A program made the position numbers and the translations under genes. The notes beneath the pieces were generated by a model. It did not search any database. It was not told the DNA's origin and saw only the letters and a program-made list of their open reading frames with translations. A stretch of DNA of 5,603 nucleotides, from assembly GCA_012522285.1 (NCBI GenBank), contig JAAYKS010000110.1, positions 1 through 5,603 on the forward strand, written 5' to 3'. Of the stretch, positions 1 to 4,861 are shown piece by piece (position 1 is the first letter of the stretch; each line of letters opens with the position of its first letter). This DNA is from Clostridiaceae bacterium. Lineage in GTDB: Bacteria; Bacillota; Clostridia; Saccharofermentanales; UBA5734.

Positions 1-9
1 AACGGCCAG

Positions 10-15
10 CCTCCT
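10..15 (-). promoter_or_regulatory. Ribosome binding site of a gene lying beyond the left edge
   Basis: On the minus strand this reads AGGAGG, a full match to the anti-Shine-Dalgarno sequence. It lies 34 bases after the dapB stop and is followed by nine bases (CTGGCCGTT) before the window ends. A start codon is therefore expected at or just past the left edge, and the next gene is probably co-transcribed with dapAB. Its identity cannot be seen. Confidence 0.6.
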
Positions 16-49
16 ACTCGATTGCTGTCACATGTTTCTATTTGAGCCG

Positions 50-844
50 CTAGTGCCCCTGGATGAGATCCGCCATGGAGTACCAGCCCGTCTTTTTGTC
101 GTTCATGAAACGAGCGGCGGCCAACGCTCCTCTTGCAAACATGTCGCGGGAGGAGATGCTGTTGGAGATCTACACCACTTCATCCGGGCCGGCGAATAGC
201 ACTTCGTGTTCTCTCTCCACGTTGCCGCCGCGGATCGAATGGATGCCGATCTCGCGATCGTCCCGTACGGCGCGGCGTGTATGCCGGTCGAATACAAAAT
301 GGGAGGCGGGGCCGTCTGTTGTGTCCTCTCGACCGTCCCGCGCTTCTTTGGCAGCCTGCGCGATCATCAGAGCGGTGCCGGAAGGGGCATCTAGCTTCTG
401 GTTGTGGTGGGTTTCGACCACTTCGATGTTGTACTCCGGCCCGAGCGTAGCGGCAGCCTTTTGTACCAGATCCAGCAGCAAGTTGATACCGAGGGACATG
501 TTGGCCGATTGAAACACAGCGTGGGATTGAGAAAAGGTGCGCAGCTGCGACAATTGATCTTCAGACAAACCGGTCGTGCAAATCACACTCGGCTTGGCAG
601 ACCGCTCCGCAAGTCGCAGCAGGGAGGGGAGTGCGCTGGGATGGGAGTAGTCGATCAGAACATCGTACTCGACGGCGCAGTCAGAGGTGTCGGACCACAC
701 CGGGTAGGTTTTTTCAGTCGCTGGATTTGGATCGGCCCCTCCGACGACGACAAAGCCGGTGTCCGAGGCGGCCAGACGGTCGATGACGCTCCCCATACGG
801 CCTCCGCATCCCGAAAGAAACAGACGAATCGGTTGCCCGCTCAT
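50..844 (-). pseudogene. dapB: 4-hydroxy-tetrahydrodipicolinate reductase DapB, interrupted by an in-frame TAG
   Basis: DapB reduces the product of DapA with NAD(P)H in the cytoplasmic diaminopimelate/lysine pathway. The frame opens with the nucleotide-binding loop GCGGRMG (residues 12-18). It carries the substrate/catalytic motif ETHHNQKLDAPSGTA (144-158, with His146, His147, Lys150) and IHSIRGGN (201-208). Codon 225 is TAG. Reading past it in the same frame gives 39 more residues, including SSRDMFARGALAAARFM, which match the normal DapB C-terminus, and then a TAG at 50-52. The total of 264 codons before that stop fits the family length; the actual open part is 224 residues. The missing segment is part of the C-terminal fold, so the short protein is probably impaired. 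The start ATG overlaps the dapA stop (ATGA) and has only a weak ribosome binding site, suggesting translational coupling. It could instead be a live gene with a sequencing error or with amber readthrough. The gene identity is very sure; its functional state is not. Confidence 0.85.
170..172 (-). other. Premature amber codon in dapB (codon 225)
   Basis: The minus strand reads GAA GTG GTG TAG ATC TCC AAC. In DapB homologues this position lies in the stretch of the type G-E-x-L-E-I-x-H, where glutamate is usual, so a single GAG-to-TAG change explains it. There is no frameshift, because the frame is continuous on both sides. Confidence 0.9.
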
Positions 845-1725
845 GACGGGATCAGGCCGTATTGGCCGAGTGCTTTTTGCAGAGCGGCAAGGCCTTGTTC
901 AGACATTTCACACAACGGCAGGCGGCAAGCGCCGACTTCCATTCCCATCATGTTCATCGCGGCTTTGATCGGCATGGGATTGACGTCGCTGAACAGCGCT
1001 TTGATCAATGGCACGAGTTCGATCTGCAGACGCGCGGCACCTGCTGTGTCGCCGGCCAGGTAACGGGCGACCATGTCGTGCATCGTTTGCGGAACGATGT
1101 TTGCCGCAACCGAGATCACCCCGCGTCCGCCATAGGACATCATCGGCAGGACCAGCGCGTCTTCTCCGGTGTACTGGTGGAGGTTGTCGCCGCACAGATA
1201 GGCGGTTTCCGCGACCTGATCGATCCGGCATTCCTTGACCGCGACGATATTGTCGATGCGGGAAAGGCGCTGCATCGTCGGGGGGTCGATGTTCAACGCC
1301 GTGCGGGCGGGGATGTTGTACAGGATGATCGGGAGGTCGACGGCATCCGCGATGATGGAAAAATGCCGGTACAGACCGTCCTGCGAGGTTTTGTTGTAGT
1401 AGGGTGTCACATGAAGCAAAGCATCCGCGCCGCTTTCCGCCGCCATTTTGCTGAGCCGGACCGCATGGCCGGTGTCGTTGCTCCCGACGCCCGCGACGAC
1501 CGGGATCCGGCCGGCAACCGCCTCGACAGCGCATCGGATGGAGGAGATGTGCTCGTCGTCCGGCATGGTGGAAGCTTCTCCGGTGGTGCCTGCTACAACG
1601 ATGGCGTCGGTCTGGTGCTCGATGTGAAATTCGCACAAGGCGGCCAGTTTCTTATAATCGATCCCATCCCGTGTAAACGGGGTGACAAGCGCGACCCCGG
1701 ATCCTGTAAATACCGGCTTTTTCAT
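841..1725 (-). CDS. dapA: 4-hydroxy-tetrahydrodipicolinate synthase DapA
   Basis: DapA condenses pyruvate with aspartate semialdehyde in the cytoplasm, the first committed step to diaminopimelate and lysine. The 294-residue protein is the normal length for this TIM-barrel aldolase (NAL/DapA family). Visible active-site elements are GTTGE (46-50, Thr47/Thr48), Tyr110 in TPYYN, Tyr136 and Arg141 in YNIPART, and the Schiff-base lysine Lys164 in AVKEC. These correspond to Thr44/Thr45, Tyr107, Tyr133, Arg138 and Lys161 of the E. coli enzyme. The start is fixed by AGGAGG eight bases before the ATG (minus strand, 1734-1739 region). The stop overlaps the dapB start as ATGA, so the two form one operon running left from the divergent promoter region. 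No feature is odd; the gene appears fully functional. Confidence 0.97.
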   Translation of the reverse strand: MKKPVFTGSGVALVTPFTRDGIDYKKLAALCEFHIEHQTDAIVVAGTTGEASTMPDDEHISSIRCAVEAVAGRIPVVAGVGSNDTGHAVRLSKMAAESGADALLHVTPYYNKTSQDGLYRHFSIIADAVDLPIILYNIPARTALNIDPPTMQRLSRIDNIVAVKECRIDQVAETAYLCGDNLHQYTGEDALVLPMMSYGGRGVISVAANIVPQTMHDMVARYLAGDTAGAARLQIELVPLIKALFSDVNPMPIKAAMNMMGMEVGACRLPLCEMSEQGLAALQKALGQYGLIPS

Positions 1726-1848
1726 TTCCGTGTCCTCCTGATGATCCGCTCCGGGGATCGCACAGCCTGCGGTTTAGACTGCAATACGCGGGGGATTCCA
1801 CCCCATCCCGCCTTCCTGCGACGGGGACCTGAAAAAGAGCGAAAAGAT
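1726..1848 (-). other. dapA 5' leader region
   Basis: If the leftward promoter at 1855-1884 is used, dapA has an untranslated leader of roughly 120 bases. It holds a hairpin formed by 1788-1796 with 1805-1811 (GGGAT/ATCCC plus an outer GC pair across a two-base bulge), and a smaller GATCC/GGATC stem (1743-1747 with 1755-1759) just upstream of the dapA ribosome binding site. I see no lysine riboswitch core, which needs a longer RNA, no T-box sequence and no T-tract terminator. Any regulation through this leader is conjecture. Confidence 0.4.
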
Positions 1849-1854
1849 GGCACG

Positions 1855-1884
1855 ATCATATCATTCCCTGTACACGACCGTCAA
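1855..1884 (-). promoter_or_regulatory. Probable sigma-A promoter of dapA-dapB
   Basis: On the minus strand TTGACG (1884-1879) is followed after 18 bases by TATGAT (1860-1855). Each hexamer matches the vegetative consensus in five of six positions. Transcription would begin near 1848. It overlaps the opposite promoter of queA. Confidence 0.6.
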
Positions 1885-1897
1885 TTATCCGTATAAT
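1869..1897 (+). promoter_or_regulatory. Probable sigma-A promoter of the queA-tgt operon
   Basis: TGTACA (1869-1874, four of six consensus bases) is followed after 17 bases by a perfect TATAAT (1892-1897). The expected start of transcription near 1904 gives a leader of about 65 bases before the queA ATG, and would exclude a queA start at 1903. Confidence 0.65.
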
Positions 1898-1941
1898 GCC
1901 CTGTGACTCGACAGCGACAATCTTCCTACCCGCCCCAGGGT

Positions 1942-1956
1942 GGACGGAATCCGTCC
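1942..1956 (+). other. Hairpin in the queA leader
   Basis: GGACGG (1942-1947) and CCGTCC (1951-1956) form a perfect six-pair stem with a three-base loop, ending just before the queA ribosome binding site (GGGAAAGG, 1957-1964). There is no T-tract, so it is not a terminator. It might influence translation or RNA stability. It does not resemble the preQ1 riboswitch. Confidence 0.4.
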
Positions 1957-1968
1957 GGGAAAGGCGAC

Positions 1969-3033
1969 ATGAAAAAATCCGATTTTCACTATGATCTCCC
2001 CGCACATTTGATCGCGCAGCATCCCGCTTCCCGGCGGGACGGCTCGCGCCTTTTATGCCTCGACGGAGAGGACGGTGCCATCCGGCATCTCCGGTTTTCC
2101 GACTTCCCGGATCAGTTGATTCCCGGGGACTGTCTGGTCTTAAACAACACCCGTGTGATTCCGGCCCGTCTGATCGGACATCGTGCCGACACCGGAACCG
2201 AAGTCGAGATTTTACTGCTGGAGCGAAGGGACGTGCACCACTGGGAGACCATCGTCCGTCCGGGCCGCCGTGTCCGGCCCGGGCACCATATCGTCTTTTT
2301 GCCGGGAGAGCTGGAGGCGGACATACTGGAGATCCTCCCGGACGGAGGCAGGGTGGTCCGCTTTGGTTTCGATTTGCCCTGGGAGGCATTGCTGGAACGG
2401 GCCGGAGCCGTGCCGCTGCCGCCGTATATTCACGAAACCCTCGAGGACAGGGAACGATACCAGACCGTCTACGCCCGTTACGCGGGTTCGGCCGCCGCGC
2501 CGACCGCCGGCCTCCATTTTACGGATGAAATGCTCCGGGACATCCGCGGTCGCGGAATCCAGGTCGCGGAGTTGACGCTGCATGTGGGACTGGGCACCTT
2601 TCGCCCGGTCCAGGAGGAAAACCTGACCGACCATGTCATGCACCGCGAGTACTATGAAATGTCGGAGTCGTGTGCGAATCTCATCAACCAGACACGCCGT
2701 TCTGGCGGTCGTGTGGTGGCGGTCGGCACCACCTCCTGCCGCGTGATCGAGACGGTGGCCGACGCACAGGGGATGGTACACGCCGGCAGCGGGTGGACGG
2801 AGATTTTCATCTACCCTGGATATCGTTTCAAAGGCATCGACGCTTTGCTGACCAATTTTCACCTCCCGGAATCCACGTTAATAATGCTCGTTTCCGCTTT
2901 TGCAGGACGTGATCATGTCATGACGGCATACAAAGAAGCGGTCGATCAAGTGTATCGATTTTTTAGTTTTGGGGACGCCATGTTTCTATCCCGTCGGGCA
3001 CAACAGTCGTCCGGGAAGGGGGAGACCCGATGA
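1969..3033 (+). CDS. queA: S-adenosylmethionine:tRNA ribosyltransferase-isomerase QueA
   Basis: QueA transfers and isomerises the ribosyl part of S-adenosylmethionine onto preQ1 already placed in tRNA, giving epoxyqueuosine. The 354-residue protein has the family length and the typical blocks in order: LNNTRVIPARL (58-68), PLPPYI (149-154), AAPTAGLHFT (176-185), HVGLGTFRPV (205-214), GTTSCR (253-258), TNFHLPESTLIMLVSAFAG (295-313) and YRFFSFGDAM (329-338). The start at 1969 is chosen because MKKSDFHYDLP is the usual QueA N-terminus and GGGAAAGG precedes it. The upstream ATG at 1903 would add 22 unlike residues and falls at the expected transcription start. It is the first gene of the rightward operon and overlaps tgt by four bases (ATGA), so the two queuosine steps are likely translationally coupled. 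Nothing is missing. Confidence 0.96.
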   Translation: MKKSDFHYDLPAHLIAQHPASRRDGSRLLCLDGEDGAIRHLRFSDFPDQLIPGDCLVLNNTRVIPARLIGHRADTGTEVEILLLERRDVHHWETIVRPGRRVRPGHHIVFLPGELEADILEILPDGGRVVRFGFDLPWEALLERAGAVPLPPYIHETLEDRERYQTVYARYAGSAAAPTAGLHFTDEMLRDIRGRGIQVAELTLHVGLGTFRPVQEENLTDHVMHREYYEMSESCANLINQTRRSGGRVVAVGTTSCRVIETVADAQGMVHAGSGWTEIFIYPGYRFKGIDALLTNFHLPESTLIMLVSAFAGRDHVMTAYKEAVDQVYRFFSFGDAMFLSRRAQQSSGKGETR

Positions 3034-4172
3034 GTGGCTGGCCGGTCCGGTACGAACTGCTGCATGTCTGCCGTCAGTCGGGAGCACGCCTCGGTATGGT
3101 GCATACCCCGCACGGCTCGTTTGAAACCCCCGCGTTCATGCCGGTGGGTACCCAGGCTACGGTCAAGGGGATGTCTCCCGGGGAACTGCGGGACATGGGT
3201 GCCGGCATTCTGCTTTCCAACACCTATCACCTCTGGATGCGTCCGGGACAGGACATCGTGCGCGAAGCGGGCGGATTGCACCGCTTTATGAACTGGGACA
3301 GGGCCATCCTGACCGACAGCGGGGGTTTTCAGGTGTTCAGTCTGGCGGACAGGCGCCGGATCACGGAAGAGGGCGTCGCCTTTCGATCCCATCTGGACGG
3401 CTCGCGCCATGTCTTAACCCCCGAAAAATCGATCGGGATCCAGAATGACCTCGGATCGGACATCATGATGGCTTTTGACGAGTGTACCCCGTGGCCGGCG
3501 GAACACGACTATGTGAAACGCTCCCTCGAACGCACAACCCGCTGGCTGGAACGTTGTGTCGCAAGCCACACACGTCCTCATGAGCAGGCGCTGTTCGGGA
3601 TTGTGCAGGGCGGCACTTTCGCGGATTTGCGCAAACAGAGCGCGCGTGAAATCACATCGATCGATCTGCCGGGTTATGCGCTGGGCGGACTGAGCGTCGG
3701 AGAACCCGCCGCGGACATGTACCATATGCTGGAAGAGGCCGTCCCCCTATTGCCCTCCGGTCGCCCGCGCTATCTCATGGGAGTGGGGTCGCCGGATCAT
3801 CTGGTGGAAGGGTCCATCCGGGGCATCGACATGTTCGACTGCGTTCTCCCGACCCGGATTGGCCGCAACGGCACGGTGTTCACCGCGCGCGGGCGCCTGA
3901 TCGTGCGGGACGCCACCTGTGCGCACGATTTTGGACCGCTCGACCCCCTGTGCGACTGCCCGGTTTGCCGGGATCACACCAGAGCGTATATCCGCCATTT
4001 GATCAAGGCCAACGAGATGTATGGACTGCGCCTGGCGTCCTGGCACAACCTCTATTTTCTCATGGCTCTGATGCGGCAGGTGCGCGAGGCCATCCGGGAA
4101 GACCGGTTGCTCGATCTGCGTGATGAGTTGCGCGACAGGGGGACATTTGACAAGAAAATCCGTCCGTTATAA
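3030..4172 (+). CDS. tgt: tRNA-guanine transglycosylase Tgt
   Basis: Tgt exchanges guanine 34 in the anticodon of Asp, Asn, His and Tyr tRNAs for preQ1, the step directly before QueA. The 380-residue TIM-barrel enzyme shows Asp96 in LTDSGGFQVFSL (94-105), Asp150 and Cys152 in AFDECTP, GIVQGG (190-195), LGGLSVGE (218-225), and the nucleophile Asp270 in DMFDCVLPTRIGRNG. The zinc site is Cys308, Cys310, Cys313 and His339 (CDCPVC followed by SWHNL). These numbers sit a constant ten residues below the zinc ligands and nucleophile of the Zymomonas enzyme. The start overlaps the queA stop, and GGGGGAG lies five bases upstream. The gene is intact. It ends in TAA, with a 96-base gap to yajC. Confidence 0.97.
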   Translation: MSGWPVRYELLHVCRQSGARLGMVHTPHGSFETPAFMPVGTQATVKGMSPGELRDMGAGILLSNTYHLWMRPGQDIVREAGGLHRFMNWDRAILTDSGGFQVFSLADRRRITEEGVAFRSHLDGSRHVLTPEKSIGIQNDLGSDIMMAFDECTPWPAEHDYVKRSLERTTRWLERCVASHTRPHEQALFGIVQGGTFADLRKQSAREITSIDLPGYALGGLSVGEPAADMYHMLEEAVPLLPSGRPRYLMGVGSPDHLVEGSIRGIDMFDCVLPTRIGRNGTVFTARGRLIVRDATCAHDFGPLDPLCDCPVCRDHTRAYIRHLIKANEMYGLRLASWHNLYFLMALMRQVREAIREDRLLDLRDELRDRGTFDKKIRPL

Positions 4173-4182
4173 AAGGATTTTC
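4154..4182 (+). other. Inverted repeat across the tgt stop codon
   Basis: GAAAATCC (4154-4161) and GGATTTTC (4175-4182) are perfectly complementary over eight bases with a 13-base loop that contains the tgt TAA. It is AT-rich and is not followed by a T-tract, so it is a poor terminator. It may be a 3'-end stability or processing structure, or chance. Confidence 0.3.
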
Positions 4183-4191
4183 CTGGTAAGG

Positions 4192-4220
4192 TTGCACCAC
4201 CCCTACGGATGGGGTATCAT
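4192..4220 (+). promoter_or_regulatory. Possible internal promoter before yajC
   Basis: TTGCAC (4192-4197) and TATCAT (4215-4220) are 17 bases apart. The -10 element matches five of six consensus bases and the -35 element only three. The spacer holds a small inverted repeat, ACCCC (4199-4203) with GGGGT (4211-4215). If active, it would transcribe yajC-scfA-scfB independently of queA-tgt. The evidence is moderate to weak. Confidence 0.35.
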
Positions 4221-4268
4221 TTGTTCCAGCCATTCTCGTTTTTTATACGATTTAGGAGGACACCCCGG

Positions 4269-4598
4269 ATGACTTTGATCACCCCTATTGTCAACAAATT
4301 GGTTATGACGGCCAATGCGGACCCTTCGTCGCTGCTTACGCTGGTCGTCCCGCTGGTTCTCATGTTTGGACTGATGTATCTGATCATCATCCGTCCGCAG
4401 AAGAAGAAAGAAAAAGATCTCAAAAAGCAGGTTGAAGCGATGGCGGTCGGCGACAATGTCGTCACGATTGGTGGCCTGGTCGGCAAAGTCGTCAACATCA
4501 AGGACGACGAAGTGACCATTTCCACCAGTGTGGCCAACACGCTCGTCACCTTCAAAAAGTCCGCAATCAGCACCGTGAAGAAACTGATCAGCGAATAG
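4269..4598 (+). CDS. yajC: Sec translocon accessory subunit YajC
   Basis: YajC is a small single-pass membrane protein that associates with SecDF and the SecYEG protein-export channel. The 109-residue product has one hydrophobic segment at about residues 21-41 (LLTLVVPLVLMFGLMYLIII). This is followed at once by the typical RPQKKKEK basic stretch and a cytoplasmic domain with VGDNVVTIGGLVGKVVNI, the hallmark YajC block. The start is set by AGGAGG (4255-4260) eight bases before the ATG. An ATG 60 bases upstream in frame lacks such a site and would add 20 residues ahead of the site itself. It lies downstream of tgt, as in very many bacteria, where secD and secF often follow; here scfA and scfB come next. 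The stop is TAG, which argues that TAG works as an ordinary terminator in this genome. Confidence 0.95.
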   Translation: MTLITPIVNKLVMTANADPSSLLTLVVPLVLMFGLMYLIIIRPQKKKEKDLKKQVEAMAVGDNVVTIGGLVGKVVNIKDDEVTISTSVANTLVTFKKSAISTVKKLISE

Positions 4599-4617
4599 CA
4601 CAGGGAGGAAATCCAAC

Positions 4618-4761
4618 ATGTCTCATATCACGACCGTCACCGCGGGCTCCATCCGCAAACCCGCCTCCGGCCATGCTTGCAGCGAGTGTCAGACCAGCTG
4701 TCAGTCCGCCTGCAAGACCAGCTGCACTGTCGCGAACCAGCCCTGCGAGCGCGCCGAGTAA
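4618..4761 (+). CDS. scfA: SCIFF six-cysteine ranthipeptide precursor
   Basis: This 47-residue gene encodes the precursor of SCIFF ('six cysteines in forty-five residues'), a ribosomally made, post-translationally modified peptide. The N-terminus MSHITTVTAGSIRKP is the leader. The C-terminal core has cysteines at 21, 24, 28, 32, 36 and 43, with the highly conserved block CQSACKTSCTVANQ (28-41). Homologues receive Cys-Thr thioether links from a radical SAM enzyme; Thr26, Thr34 and Thr37 lie among the cysteines as candidate acceptors. AGGGAGG (4602-4608) stands nine bases before the ATG, and the gene begins 19 bases after yajC ends, so they share a transcript. The maturase gene follows after 100 bases. 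SCIFF is widespread in Clostridia and its biological role is unsettled. Family assignment rests on near-identity to the known core and on the adjacent maturase. Confidence 0.95.
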   Translation: MSHITTVTAGSIRKPASGHACSECQTSCQSACKTSCTVANQPCERAE

Positions 4762-4793
4762 AGAGGACGCGCACACCGGACACACATCCATAT

Positions 4794-4829
4794 CGGATAG
4801 CGGAAGGTGACTTTCGCTATCCGTTTTCT
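4794..4829 (+). terminator. Intrinsic terminator/attenuator between scfA and scfB
   Basis: CGGATAGCGGAAG (4794-4806) pairs with CTTTCGCTATCCG (4811-4823) over 13 positions with a single G-U pair. It closes on GTGA, a tetraloop of the stable GNRA class, and is followed by TTTTCT (4824-4829). It lies 32 bases after the scfA stop and 32 bases before the scfB start. Because scfB has no visible promoter of its own, this is best read as a partial terminator that lowers scfB transcription relative to scfA, or as a 3'-end that protects the scfA message. Confidence 0.8.
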
Positions 4830-4833
4830 ATCG

Positions 4834-4847
4834 GTGCCCCGTGGCAC
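4834..4847 (+). other. Small hairpin next to the scfB ribosome binding site
   Basis: GTGCC (4834-4838) and GGCAC (4843-4847) form a five-pair stem with a four-base loop, extendable by a G-U pair. It ends two bases before the scfB Shine-Dalgarno sequence GGGAGG (4850-4855), which remains unpaired. It could affect ribosome access, but it is short enough to be chance. Confidence 0.3.
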
Positions 4848-4861
4848 TTGGGAGGTATTCT

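Noticed and set aside
170..172. Pyrrolysine or general UAG reassignment as the explanation of the dapB TAG
   Set aside because: yajC and the full dapB frame both end in TAG at the expected family length, no pyl gene is visible, and DapB is not a known pyrrolysine protein. It is kept only as something to check.
404..1063. A 219-codon open frame on the plus strand opposite dapB and the end of dapA
   Set aside because: It runs antisense across two recognised genes without domain signal; its openness is a side effect of codon bias on the other strand.
862..1896. A 344-codon open frame on the plus strand opposite dapA
   Set aside because: It lies antisense to an intact dapA, has a low-complexity His/Asp/Arg-rich composition typical of shadow frames in GC-rich DNA, and shows no ribosome binding site or recognisable domain.
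1903..1968. Upstream ATG as an alternative queA start
   Set aside because: It coincides with the predicted transcription start, adds 22 residues not seen in QueA proteins, and lacks a ribosome binding site, whereas 1969 has both the family N-terminus and a site.
1726..1968. Lysine riboswitch, T-box or preQ1 riboswitch in the divergent region
   Set aside because: The dapA leader is too short for a lysine riboswitch and I find none of the conserved core sequences; no terminator with a T-tract is present on either strand.
4154..4182. Terminator after tgt
   Set aside because: The eight-pair repeat is AT-rich, encloses the stop codon and has no following T-tract, so termination is unlikely; it is listed only as an inverted repeat.
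4209..4268. Upstream ATG as an alternative yajC start
   Set aside because: The AGGAGG site lies inside this extension and points to 4269; the extension also overlaps the possible promoter.
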